Origin: Phymorhynchus buccinoides
Lineage: Eukaryota; Mollusca; Gastropoda; Neogastropoda; Raphitomidae
NCBI GenBank assembly: GCA_017654935.2
Contig: CM065711.1
Span: forward strand, 27,160,836 to 27,224,835
Length of the DNA stretch: 64,000 bases
Direction of reading: 5' to 3'
A model generated the notes under the pieces. The model saw nothing but the letters and a program-made list of their open reading frames with translations. It searched no databases and was not told the DNA's origin. A program made the position numbers and the translations under genes. Positions 35,440 through 46,444 of this stretch are shown piece after piece (positions within the stretch are counted from its first letter, which is position 1; every line of letters begins with the position of its first letter).

Positions 35440-35694
35440 CTTGCTGGCGTAGAGGTGTTGTTCGGGCACCATCCTGACAAACCTTGGCTTCAGCTTGGGG
35501 TAGAAGAACAGCTGCTCCCCCCCAGACCTCTCCAGCCCGTAGTGAGACAGGTAGCAGTGGTAGCGGTTCTTGTCCTCGGGGCTGAGCGGGTGAAGGAGCA
35601 CGCGCACGCAGTCAAACACCTTCTCCACACCCCAGATGAGGCGGCCGCAGCTCTTGAAGTCCAGAGAGTCGCTGTCAGACACCTGGTACAGAGC
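35440..35694 (-). CDS. Exon 1 of 9 seen: large TRANK1-like protein (partial gene 35694-1582)
   Basis: First recognisable exon of a minus-strand gene whose nine exons here join in phase to about 621 residues; its 5' end is not found. It is 255 bp, phase 0 at both ends, with acceptor tgtccgccag and donor AAG|GTAGGC. It encodes 85 residues from ALYQVSDSDS to HLYASK, including GRLIWGVEKVFDCVR and LFFYPKLKPRFVRM. The composition is that of a soluble, mostly helical protein with no signal peptide. I compare it, from memory and without alignment, with the region of TRANK1 that follows the helicase domain; the nucleotide-binding and ankyrin parts are not in the window. Family name uncertain, exon status strong. 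Confidence 0.8.
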
Positions 35695-35726
35695 CTGGCG
35701 GACATTGAGAAATAAATAAATAAATA

Positions 35727-36441
35727 CTGTATTTTCTGGACTACAAGACGATACTTCCCCCCCCCCCCCCCCAACCCCACCCAAGAGTGACTCCTGCGCC
35801 TTATAATGTGACTATCAAAAGGTGGATCCTGATGGATGAGTTTTGTGCCAGAAGCACGTCGAGATCGACCAGAAACAAAAAAAACGAACAAAAAAAAACG
35901 GCGCGAGGGGCCCTTTTCAAGGATCGGAACACTCCTTTGCTCTGGCTTCCTAGAAATTAAAACCTTCAAAACGGGCGATTCCTCCTTGGCGGATAGTAGC
36001 CATTTTGGATAGGTGGGTGGGTGGAGGGACACTCATTGTGGTTGAAAAGAAGCATTTTTCCTTTTTTTTTGCAAAGTGCAGTAAAAAAATAAAAAAAAAA
36101 AGGAGCTATTTCCTTTTAGATAAACTGTATAAAAAAAAATTTTTTATTTTAAAGGCTTGCATTGTAAAAATTTTGAGCAAACGATTTGGCGGCCATTAGA
36201 AAAGAGACGGCACAAGCCTTCTCTTTGGGTGAAAGAATTTGACTTCCAGCACTTCCGCCAAGGAGGAATCGCCATCGCCGATTTTTGACGGTTTGATTTC
36301 TAGGAAACAGCAGAGCAAAGTGAGTGTTACAATCTCTCTAAAGGGTGTTTTCCTTGTGATCTCAACGTGTTTCTTTCTTTCTGCTTACAAAAACTCATCC
36401 ATCAGGGTGCCCCTTTAATGTAATAAGAAAATATAATACAG
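35727..36441. mobile_element. Palindrome-rich TIR element next to exon 1
   Basis: Starts ctgtattttctggactacaag after TA and ends agaaaatataatacag. Inside, an inverted pair (tgatggatgagttttgt… / …acaaaaactcatccatca, and ctcctagaa-type blocks with ctttgctct) shows a fold-back. Contains a 15-bp C run. It begins about 30 bp upstream of the exon 1 acceptor. Confidence 0.5.
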
Positions 36442-36442
36442 T

Positions 36443-38320
36443 TGTGAGAGGGTTCGCCCAGTAGGTCGTTTCGGCGATTTTAGTATCTATGGTGTGCAAC
36501 TACATGGTCACATATAAATCTTAGATTTGGTAAAATTAATTTTAACAAATAATAAATAAATTTAAAGTATTACTATAAAATATAATTAATAAATTTATAG
36601 ATAAAGTTATTGTACAATTTATAATTTTTGTAGTTTGTTCAGAAATTTAATTATACAATTTAGAAAAAATAGAATTATAATTTTTTAGGCACAGAGATCA
36701 CGTGATGTGTTCAAAATAAAAACAACTCAGTGCTGACAGCAGCTGGTCACTAGTTCAAGAGTTGTCAGTCGCCTTTCAGTATGCTAGAAGCAGTTTGCTG
36801 TTTTGGGATCCCACTGGTCGTCATAGTGAGTACATTCTAGTGATGTTATGAACAAAGTTGAAGTATTTAATAATGCATTTTAAGCTGGGATGTTATGGAG
36901 TTTTCATGTTGACACTCAGACTGTGACTATCAACCAACAACAAGTTTTAGTTTATATTCGGGAGAAACATGAGTAACGTGGTTGTGAACTCTGCTCTTGT
37001 TTTGTTCTTTTCCTTCTCTTTCTCTCTCTCCCTGTTTTACTATTTCTGGCCACTGCTGTCTGTCTCTCTGTCTCCTCTCTTTTCTCTCATGAAAAGCGCA
37101 GATTTGAGTGAACAATGGAAGTTAATGCTACACTCTGTTTTAGTGAGGAGAAATTTAGATATTATTTTGTATGGAAATTGAATGTTTTAAAGGAAAATGT
37201 TATAAAATTCAGCGTTTTTAAGAGTGAAAGTTCGTAGCTGTATTAATGGAGAGAGATTGTTTGTGATCAACTAGAGGCACAGTGTGTGGAGCTGAAGTGA
37301 AGTCAATTTCTGTGACTGTGCAAATGGTAAGGATAGTGTACAGTTCATTGTGCAGATATGATATTTTATAACACCATGAGTTAACTTTACAGATTTTTTT
37401 GGGAGTAAGAATTTGAATGACATTTATACAAAACTTAGCAGGTCTGTACAGTTTGACTGAGGTCAAAGGTTCCACTGGTTAGCTTCTCGTTAAGAGCCCC
37501 ATGATGCTTGTGGTAAGATCGACTCTGGTGTGGGCTGATGGAATAGCCTCGTGTAGATTGAATGGTGCCAATGGTACAGTGACTGTAAGAGTCCGTGTCA
37601 AATTGCTAGGCTCTGCAAATTTGCATAGTCGGTTCAGTGTGGCGTTTAGCGCGAGCGAAAATGAGTTTACGTCCTCTCGTCTGAACAGACACATATGGGA
37701 CATTTGTAAATACAAATTGGTGGGGACAATACTGGAGGCAAATGCCCGGAGCAGTACGAAAACAGTAAAGTCCCGATTTTTTTGAGTAAACAAGCTTATG
37801 CTTCTTTCAAGAGTGGTCGGTTTAGGTGGTTATAAATCAGTTTTATACTGTCCCGGAATTGGGTCATTCCTGTCTGGTTGCGAGTTGCGAAATCTGGTGT
37901 TATACTGCTACCGGGAATTTGGGTACTTTCCTGGCCAGTTTGCGAGTTGCGAAAATCTGTTGTTTTACTGCTACCGGGAATTGAGGTCATTCCTGTCGGC
38001 TTTGGTGTTTAGAAATCCGTTCAAAACTTTTGGAAAGCAAGACTGTGATGGAATGGCTATTGTAGGAAGCGGGTACTTTATGGTATTAGTGTGTGATTGC
38101 AGAGGTGATGTGAGAACTGATAATGTACATTAAATTTTTAGATAATTAAATTTGGGTTTTACTTTTATAATAGATACTAATGAGGTATCAAAGGTTTTTT
38201 TACAGGCGTGCAAAAGTGTATAATAAATAAGTAGCAAACAAGACTGGAGTCCGACTGATACCGAGAAACGGATGAGTAGAACCACACGACAACCCCAAAC
38301 CCCATTCCGCACCTGTTACA
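36443..38320 (+). mobile_element. Candidate 5' LTR of an LTR retrotransposon, internal part lost in the gap
   Basis: Starts TGTGAGAGGG, ends ACCTGTTACA, and is followed directly by TCTGGCGTCGACAACG, which looks like a tRNA primer-binding site after a TG…CA LTR. Contains an aataaataag near its 3' end. The sequence after the site runs into the 500-N gap, a usual place for an assembly to break in a long repeat. No coding domain is visible, so this rests on end structure only. Confidence 0.35.
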
Positions 38321-38379
38321 TCTGGCGTCGACAACGTACGACAAACATTTGCACGCTATGGCACACCGCAAACCCATCG

Positions 38380-38879
38380 NNNNNNNNNNNNNNNNNNNNN
38401 NNNNNNNNNNNNNNNNNNNNNNNNNNNNNNNNNNNNNNNNNNNNNNNNNNNNNNNNNNNNNNNNNNNNNNNNNNNNNNNNNNNNNNNNNNNNNNNNNNNN
38501 NNNNNNNNNNNNNNNNNNNNNNNNNNNNNNNNNNNNNNNNNNNNNNNNNNNNNNNNNNNNNNNNNNNNNNNNNNNNNNNNNNNNNNNNNNNNNNNNNNNN
38601 NNNNNNNNNNNNNNNNNNNNNNNNNNNNNNNNNNNNNNNNNNNNNNNNNNNNNNNNNNNNNNNNNNNNNNNNNNNNNNNNNNNNNNNNNNNNNNNNNNNN
38701 NNNNNNNNNNNNNNNNNNNNNNNNNNNNNNNNNNNNNNNNNNNNNNNNNNNNNNNNNNNNNNNNNNNNNNNNNNNNNNNNNNNNNNNNNNNNNNNNNNNN
38801 NNNNNNNNNNNNNNNNNNNNNNNNNNNNNNNNNNNNNNNNNNNNNNNNNNNNNNNNNNNNNNNNNNNNNNNNNNNNNNN
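38380..38879. other. Assembly gap of exactly 500 N
   Basis: Uniform length suggests a placeholder from scaffolding, so the real distance and relative orientation of the flanks are unknown. Frames running through it are artefacts. Confidence 0.98.
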
Positions 38880-39168
38880 CAAAACAGAAACCTCCTCCTT
38901 ACTGTTTATTTAAACTGCCTTTGATGTTCCTTTCATACGTTTCCAAGACATACAATGTTTTTTGATGTTTTTGTTTTTAATGTATACATGTTTCATATGT
39001 TGTATCCTGTATTCTTATTTCTTTTTCCTGTATGCAAAAGGACATGTTGGTTGACATATGAAAGTGTGAGAGAAGGAACTGTTGAGTGGAAGGATGAAAG
39101 AGGAGTTAATAACAAATCTATAATACAAAAAAAAGATATCCTTACACCAACCCTTTCTCCATAAAAAA
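38880..39168 (+). other. Short upstream region of the GPCR gene
   Basis: 289 bp between the assembly gap and the GPCR start, AT-rich, with no clear TATA box, splice acceptor or repeat. Whether the 5' UTR has an intron hidden by the gap is unknown. Confidence 0.4.
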
Positions 39169-40377
39169 ATGTCAGCAGAAATGTTCGAAACTCACTTCAA
39201 CAATGCCACCACAACCACCACAACTACCACTTCCGTGGGAACGAATTTATCCCAAAACCTCCCACCACCAACTTCTAACAATGACTCCGCTCACTATAAA
39301 GAATGCACAGTGAAAATTTTAAGGGAGATGGAATACCTCCCTTGGGATAACCCCGACAACATCGTCAGCGCTCAAGCGGAAGCCATCGCCCGGCAGGTCC
39401 AATACAACGTTTTGGGAATCTTGTTTCTGATTGGCGGACCAGCTAACGTCATCAACATGGCGGTGTTTTACAAACAAGGTCTGAAAGATCGTGTCAACCT
39501 CTGCCTCTTCATTCTTTCCATGAGCGATTTGATCTGTTTGATCACCTTCATGTTCGTTTTCGGCGAACAGATGCATACGCAGTTCACGACCAAAGAACGC
39601 TTCGGGCCGATATCTAAAGCGATGTATAATGACAACATTGGTTTTTTCGCCGGTTGCGGATACGCTTCCAACATTATCTACGCCATCATTGCAACGGATC
39701 GATGCATCTGTGTCCACAACCCGCTGAAATTCCAACGGCTGATGCGTGCGCGTACGATGGCGATCATTCTCGCTGTGGTTTACGTTCCAGTTATGGGTTC
39801 TCACTTCATCGTCCTTTACCGTTACAGCATCGGTTGCGTGTTCGACCCAACCACCGGCGGCGTCATGACAAATTTCGTCGAAGGTCAGTTTTACAGAACT
39901 CACAAAAAGTGGATCGACCTCGTCGACACGATCGTCATTGGAGGTCTCTTACCGGGAGTGGTGTTGATTGTTGTGACGTCAACCACGATTCTGACAATCG
40001 TCAAATTACGTCAGACTATGACGTGGAGATCCCAGTCGTCTTCTTCTTCTGCGGCGGCCATTTCTTCTAAAGAAATGGGTTTGACGAAAATGCTGGTCGT
40101 AAATTCCGTCATGTTCATGATATTCTTCTCTCCGGATGCTCTTAACCATCTCACCAGACATTTTATCCCAGAGATGAAGTCCGGGGGGCGGTATCATAAC
40201 TTCTTCTTGACGGTTCTGTGGATCGGGGATATGTTTTCCTTTTTCAATGCTTCGTTGAACATCTTCGTTTACTACACAATGGGAACGAGATACAGGGAAA
40301 CGTTTTGGTCGTTGTGTGGTCGGAAACCCAAATCGCAAAAAACGGTTAGCAGTATGTCGTCCGAAATTGCAAGTTAA
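39169..40377 (+). CDS. Intronless rhodopsin-family GPCR
   Basis: 402 residues in one exon, class A G-protein-coupled receptor at the cell surface. N-terminus about 78 residues, Thr-rich, with N-glycosylation sequons at N12 and N26. Helices at about 79-100, 110-131, 153-177, 196-216, 250-275, 305-323 and 345-371. TM3 ends ATDRCICV, so DRY is DRC (177-179). C163 and C223 can form the usual disulfide. TM7 has N-I-F-V-Y (364-368) where NPxxY is expected. The third cytoplasmic loop has a Ser run (289-294) and the tail is short and Ser-rich. The layout recalls lophotrochozoan FMRFamide-receptor-like or orphan chemosensory receptors; the ligand cannot be read. The start is the first in-frame ATG, with A at -3; an AATAAA lies 56 bp after the stop. 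Confidence 0.88.
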   Translation: MSAEMFETHFNNATTTTTTTTSVGTNLSQNLPPPTSNNDSAHYKECTVKILREMEYLPWDNPDNIVSAQAEAIARQVQYNVLGILFLIGGPANVINMAVFYKQGLKDRVNLCLFILSMSDLICLITFMFVFGEQMHTQFTTKERFGPISKAMYNDNIGFFAGCGYASNIIYAIIATDRCICVHNPLKFQRLMRARTMAIILAVVYVPVMGSHFIVLYRYSIGCVFDPTTGGVMTNFVEGQFYRTHKKWIDLVDTIVIGGLLPGVVLIVVTSTTILTIVKLRQTMTWRSQSSSSSAAAISSKEMGLTKMLVVNSVMFMIFFSPDALNHLTRHFIPEMKSGGRYHNFFLTVLWIGDMFSFFNASLNIFVYYTMGTRYRETFWSLCGRKPKSQKTVSSMSSEIAS

Positions 40378-40432
40378 AGTGTTTAGTCTATGAAAACATG
40401 CTTTAATTGTTGTACGGGAACTCAGAGGCAAA

Positions 40433-40438
40433 AATAAA
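40433..40438 (+). terminator. Polyadenylation signal of the GPCR gene
   Basis: AATAAA 56 bp downstream of the GPCR stop codon, the expected place for a compact single-exon gene. Confidence 0.6.
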
Positions 40439-40829
40439 AGGAGTCTGTTAGCATTATATCAGTCAGTCTATTTCAGTGTGTTACGTTTTCGTCTAGGGCA
40501 TTATTCACACAGATCCAAAAGACACGAATGGCAACATAAATTAATTATCAAACACGCTCAGAAACACTCCAGTCGTGTACTTACGAGGCAACACGTTTAC
40601 TACATCCACTCGTCATCAACACAAAAGGTAAGTACTTCTAAGGATCCTAGCTAATATATTTATTGATATCACCTTAACTTCCTGCTGACCTATTCCCACT
40701 AATCGCGTCATAAGGGAGAGGGGGATAATCTTAAGAATAAAACAAAGGAGATAATACTAGAAGAGCACCCCCACTACAATGACATGACTAAATACACAGA
40801 GTTCTTAACTTGTGTAGTCTTAGCCGTAA

Positions 40830-43430
40830 TCCTCGTTGGTGTCGAGTGTTTCGGGCGGAGTTGGCAGTTCCCGCTGGAGGACACGAGCACAACATGGGGT
40901 GTGAAGTGTTGCGTAGTCTGTACATGCTGAAGCCCGGTTCATCTGGGTCAGGTGTGAACCAAGAACTGTGTCCCTGTGGTCTGGAGAAGTGTCCCCAGTT
41001 GTCAGTTCCCGCTGGAGGACACAAGCTCAACATGGGGTGTGGAGCGTTGCATAGTCTGTACATGCTGAAGCCAGGTTCATCTGGGTTGGTGTTGAGAAGT
41101 GTCCCCAGTTGGCAGTTCCCGCTGGAGGACAAGCTCAACATGGGGTGTGGAGCGTTGAAGCCAGGTTCATCTGGGTTGGTGTTGAGTGTTTCAGGCGGAG
41201 TTGGCAGTTCCCGCTGGAGGACACAAGCTCAACATGGGGTGTGAAGTGTTGCGTAGTCTGTACATGCTGAAGCCAGGTTCATCTGGGTCAGGTGCGAACC
41301 ACTAACTGTGTCCATGTAGTCTGGAGAAGTGTCCCCAGTTGGCAGTTCCTGCTGGAGGACACGAGCTCAACATGGGGTGTGAAGTGTTGCGTAGTCTGTA
41401 CATGCTGAAGCCAGGTTCATCTGGGTGGCGTCCGGTAGAAAGCGCGCACTGCTATAAAGCGCTCAGAAAAAAAAACGCTATAGAGCGCGCACTTTGGCGC
41501 CATAAAGCGCGCACGGATTTAGCTACTTGAATACAGTGCACGCTATAAAACGTGCACTTCCACTTTGGCCTGATGTTCCATGAATAGCGCAGGTTTCAAT
41601 CTTAACTAAAAAAATTATGCGAGTATAATTATGCAGTCGTCATTGCTGCTGTTTAGTTAATGTTCAAAATCAAAGTTGAGATTGTTTCATTTTATTTTAA
41701 TTTTATTTTAAATAAATATGAGTGATAAATGTTCGAATGTTAAATAAATATGAGCAGAATGGCCAGGAAGAATCTCCCTGCGGCGTTATGAATTGGATGA
41801 TTTGATTTGTCCATTCAAGACTAGTCTGTAGCATTTGTAATACATTTTAATTACAATGTTATGTTTAGTTAATGTTCACAATCAAAGTTGTTTGATGCAA
41901 AAAAAACATTTCTATGAGACAGATTGTTTTATTTTATTTTAATTTTAAATAAATAATGTTCAAATGTTTTATTTTAACTAAATACGAGTGTTAAATGTTC
42001 AAATTCTAAGTTGTGTGGAGAGAGAGAGAGAGGGGAGAGAGAGAGCGAGAGAGAGGGAGAGCGCTTTCCAGACATTGGAAGTGCGCGTTTTATGGCATTA
42101 AACAACCTGAAAGTAACTGACAGTGCGCGTTTTATAGCAATTGCAAAGTGCGCGCTAACTGACAGTGCGCGTTTTTATAGCAATTGCAAAGTGCGCGCTA
42201 AACGGACGCAGCCCTTTGGTTCAGGTGTGAACCACGAACTGTGTCCCTGTGGTCTGGAGAAGTGTCCCCAGTTGGCAGTTCCTGCTGAAGGACACGAGCT
42301 CAACATGGGGTGTGGAGTGTTGCGTAGTCTGTACACGCTGAAGCCAGGCTCATCTGGGTCAGGTGCGAACCACGAACTGTGTCCCTGTAGTCTGGAGAAG
42401 TGTCCCCAGTTGGCAGTTCCCGCTGGAGGACACAGCTCAACATGGGGTGTGGAGTGTTGCGTAGTCTGTACATGCTGAAGCCTGGAAAGTCTGGAGAAGT
42501 GTCCCCAGTTGGCAGTTGCTGAAGGACACGAGCTCAACATTGTAGTGTTGCGTAGTCTGTACATGCTGAAGCCAGGTTCATCTGGGTTGGTGTTGAGAAG
42601 TGTCCCCAGTTGGCAGTTAAACTGGAGGACAGCTCCATGGGGTGTGGAGTGTTTAGTCTGTACATGCTGTTCATCTGAACCACGAACTGTGTCCCTGTGG
42701 TCTGGAGAAGTGTCCCCAGTTGGCAGTTCCCGCTGGAGGACACGAGCTCAACATGGGGTGTGGAGTGTTGCGTAGTCTGTACATGCCTGAACTGTGCCTG
42801 GAGAAGTGTCCCCAGTTGGCAGTTCCCGCTGACACGAGCTCAACATGGTGTGTGGAGTGTTGCGTAGTCTGTACATGCTGAAGGTTCATCGAGTGTTTCA
42901 GGCGGAGTTGGCAGTTCCCGCTGGAGGAGCTCAACATGGGGTGTGAAGTGTTCTGTACATGCTGAAAGGTTCATCTGGGTTGGTGTCGAGTGTTTCAGGC
43001 GGAGTTGACCGATCCCGCTGGAGGACACAAGCTCAACATGGGGTGTGGAGTGTTGCGTAGTCTGTACATGCTGAAGCCCGGTTCATCTGGGTCAGGTGTG
43101 AACCACGAACTGTGTCCCTGTGGTCTGGAGAAGTGTCCCCAGTTGACAGTTCCCACTGAAGGACATGAGCTCAACATGGGGTGAAAGTGTCGAGTGTTTC
43201 AGGCGGAGTTGACCGATCCCGCTGGAGGACACAAGCTCAACATGGGGTGTGGAGTGTTGCGTAGTCTGTACATGCTGAAGCCCGGTTCATCTGGGTCAGG
43301 TGTGTACCAAGAACTGTGTCCCTGTGGTCTGGAGAAGTGTCCCCTCACGAAGGATGACGTGGAGATGCCGAAAGTCGGGAAAGACGCCCAGCTGCAACAT
43401 TCCCCACACGTATTGAAGGGGAAAATCTAG
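40830..43430 (+). repeat. Complex ~138-bp tandem repeat with coding-like units
   Basis: About 12 full or partial units. In the best frame a unit reads HKLNMGCGVLRSLYMLKPGS, SGSGVNHELCPCGLEKCPQL, VPAGG. Units carry indels that are not multiples of three, so no frame spans the array. The last unit diverges into CPLTKDDVEMPKVGKD and stops at 43430. Either a minisatellite born from an exon or a decayed repeat-protein gene. Interrupted by a TIR element at 41426-42209. Confidence 0.75.
41426..42209. mobile_element. TIR element rich in gcgcgc, inserted in the 41-43 kb repeat
   Basis: Left ggcgtccggtagaaagcgcg, right gcgcgctaaacggacgcag. Sub-terminal repeats of gcgcgcactt/tataaagcgc and tatagcaattgcaaagtgcg on both sides, AT-rich centre. 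It interrupts the tandem units at catctggg|…|ttcaggtgtgaacc. Confidence 0.6.
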
Positions 43431-43640
43431 CACTGTGTTGCAGTATATCGACTCCTATTGTACCGTCGTCATTGTCATCGTCATGCTGTGTGGGGTGAAC
43501 AGAAGACAGACACCAACATTCCCCACACGTATTGACGGGAACAATCTAGCACTGTGTTGCCGTATGTGGACTCCTATTGTACTGTCGTCATTGTCACTGT
43601 CACTGTCATTGTCATGCTGTGTGGGGTGAACAGAAGACAG
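43398..43640. repeat. Two direct copies of a ~118-bp block
   Basis: cattccccacacgtattga, ctagcactgtgttgc, gactcctattgtac, gctgtgtggggtgaacagaa occur at 43398 and 43516. Adjoins the complex repeat. The short GTCATT repeats differ in number. Confidence 0.75.
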
Positions 43641-43769
43641 ATAGTCAAGCCAGATGAACCGCCCTATGCTAGTGATCTTTACAACTTCTTGTCTTCTTCT
43701 TTTAAAATAATAAAAAATAAAGTACTTAGTGACAAATTGCAATGGATATCTTGTATACTTGAGTGAAAT

Positions 43770-45730
43770 ATATAAGTGTAAGTAAAAACTATGCTAGACA
43801 ATTTTTTGGTTCATCTGAAGAAGAATGGACAGTTGAAGAAAAGATTGAAAAACGAATGTTTATGCATTATAGCGGTAGCCACAATTACATATACCTAAAT
43901 TCCGTCTGGTCACAATTACTGTCACTTGGACTTGTCTTTTCCATCAAAAATATGTTGATAAAAAAATTTTATTATCCATATTTGACGCTTCATATACACG
44001 ACAATTCGCAAACAAACCTGTATACAAACCAACGAACTTTCTCCGGGAACAATCTGAAAGAGAATAATAATCACCAGAATAGAACGATAAGCTTTCTTAC
44101 ATTATCTAGAACCAAACTGTAGTCAAAGGGAAACATGTGTCAGCAGCTCTTCTGACAACCCAAAAACTAAAAACTCGACGAGTTGGTTCCCATTCCCCTG
44201 TCACGACGCTGAACACCGATTAGCGGGACCTGGCTGGCTGGGCCAAGCTTTCTATATTTCTTCTTTTTCTCCTGTCCACTTCCTTCTTCTTGATAGTTTG
44301 TTGTCTTGCGCATTCCCGTAGATCCTCCCAAATACAGCGACATAATAGTCAGCAGTGACTGCGGTTGCTATGGCTCCAACCCACCTGCGTGCGCATCTCG
44401 ACCATTCCAACGGAAGTGTCGCCATCTTAGTCCTTATTTGTGTGTAAACAAAGTGAAAATGTTATCTAAATGTGTAAAGAAAACATCCAGATGTTATAAA
44501 TACAGTTTAGATTAAGTTTCGAATTGGAACAGCCAAATACGCAGCATCGATCTGGCATTTTTCAAAAAAAGGTAAGGACTAAGATGGCGGTCTCCCATAA
44601 TATGGCGCTCCTTGTGGCCGGATATGACGACACGTGGGTACCAGCAATAGGGAAAAGAAAAAGAAAGAACACCCATGAACAAATCCTACATTTTAACCTT
44701 TTACTAGTCGACGACCTTCGTCAATAGTAACAAAGCAATAAACACGACCAATTTAAAACATAGACCAAACCCAAACCCGTAACCGTACCTTCTGCCAATA
44801 ATGTCCACCTGCTGTAACCGGCAATTACTGACATGTACTGGGGTTCAAATAATTACCTGTGTCACGCCTTGACCCAGTGCACTAATGCAACAATGAACAT
44901 TTACTCATTAACGCTACCTATTTACCTCAACTCTAGCTGGTGAACAGCAAGAACGAAGACCCACGGCTCTCCATTCTTCCAAGGCCAACCCCCTTGGTGC
45001 AGCACGAGCATTCAGAGCGTTGAATGCCCGAGAATTCGGTCCTGAGAGCTTCTTCCTGCTAGTCGCGACAACTAGCCATCTCTTCTGTTACACCTAGGAC
45101 GGGTTTTCTTCTTTCTCCTACAGGATCTTTATAATTTCAAATGCCCCAAATGGCCCAAAAACTCTATTTTGTTCTCTCTCTCTCTCTCTTCTTTCTCCAG
45201 CAAGCCTTGAAGCTTTGGGTTGTAACCGTTGAATGTTCAACAACCTCTCAGAGCAAAGACTTCTGCTCCTCTCGCTCTCGTGTCTCAGACCCGAATGAAA
45301 ACTTCACTAGGCCTACTGCCAGTCGACAGCAAAACTCCGAGACTGAGTCGAATTTTCCATACTATGACATCTATGAAATCGAGGCTCTGCATGCATGGCT
45401 TGCACAGCACGAAATCCGACAGAAAGTTCAGAAATGAACAACCTAGAAAAATGCAAGTCAGGCACGGGCGACACAGATTGAAGGGAGAGGGAAAGGAAAA
45501 AACAACCTTCATACCTCCCTCTTCCGCACCGACAGCAATACTAGTCCAAGCGAAATTAAGCTTTACCTTGCTTTATGATATATAATAGGTTTTTATGTCG
45601 ATCTAACATGATTTGAGGGTGCTGAATCCAAATCCGTTGGAGGCCAAGTTGTAAATGTTGGGCATTTTGAGTTATGACGCAATATTCAAAATGGCCGCCA
45701 TGGGACTCTAGAGAACTGTACTATATCCTA
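43770..45730. other. Stretch with no supported gene
   Basis: Frames of 60-120 codons (43763, 45141, 45229) have no motif. A block at 45120-45190 (aggatctttataattt, gccccaaatggccc) recurs at 51555-51640, so part of this is dispersed repeat. Confidence 0.35.
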
Positions 45731-45904
45731 TTTTAGTATTAATTAGCCCCCAGCCACTCTGCAGGGAGGGCTATCACGATCTTTCGTGTCCTTGTATTTG
45801 CCTGACAATTATCTTAAGAACCATTTCACAGTTCAAACTATGTGAACTATATCCATATTTAGTATTTATTAGCCCCCAGTCACTCTGCGGATAGGGCTAT
45901 TTGG

Positions 45905-46095
45905 TATTTGGTATTATGGTACCTTATAGTCATAGAGGCGGCTCTGTGAAATTCGGGTTGCTCCCACCTGGAGAACGCGTCGCAGCCAGAGACGCGCCAC
46001 CCAATTGTTTTTTTTGGCATGCAATTTTTGTGTGACTGATAAGGAAGGAAAGGGGGGTGGGGGTACATTTTGACCAAATGACAACTTTTTCGTTG
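45905..46095 (-). mobile_element. SINE fragment (same family)
   Basis: Tail tatttggtatttggtatta, then aaattcgggttgctccc and gcagccagagacgcgcc. Head missing. Confidence 0.7.
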
Positions 46096-46157
46096 CCACT
46101 CTGCGGAGAGGGCTATCACATCTTTCGTGTCCTTTTATTTGCCTGGCAATTATCTTA

Positions 46158-46371
46158 GGGGAAGACGGGGTAAAAAGCGCATGGGCGGGTAAGAAGCCCA
46201 CCCCAATTATCTCATGAAATGAAGCAAATTTCAGTCTCATTTTGCCCATGAGACGAGCGTTAATGTCTAGCATTTGTCTCATGGGCAAATTTGACTAAAA
46301 TTTTCTTTATTTCATGAGATAATTGGGGTGGGCTTCTTACCCGCCCATGCGCTTTTTACCCCGTCTTCCCC
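46158..46371. mobile_element. 214-bp fold-back MITE with TA duplication
   Basis: Nearly perfect ~95-bp arms beginning ggggaagacggggtaaaaagc. It is inserted in a dispersed repeat whose uninterrupted copy at 45811-45840 reads tgacaattatcttaagaacc, so TTAA became TTA-element-TAA, a 2-bp TA duplication as in Tc1/mariner elements. Confidence 0.85.
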
Positions 46372-46444
46372 TAAGAACCATTTCACAGAATCACTCGAAT
46401 TTACATGTGTGCTACTATTATAATGAAACTGATGTGCCCCTCAG

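Noticed and set aside
38272..38924. Open frames of about 190-213 codons around the first gap
   Set aside because: They consist almost wholly of N; no sequence supports them.
39319..39903. 194-codon frame antisense to the GPCR, and other shadows within it
   Set aside because: Shadow of a strongly coding strand; no motif of its own.
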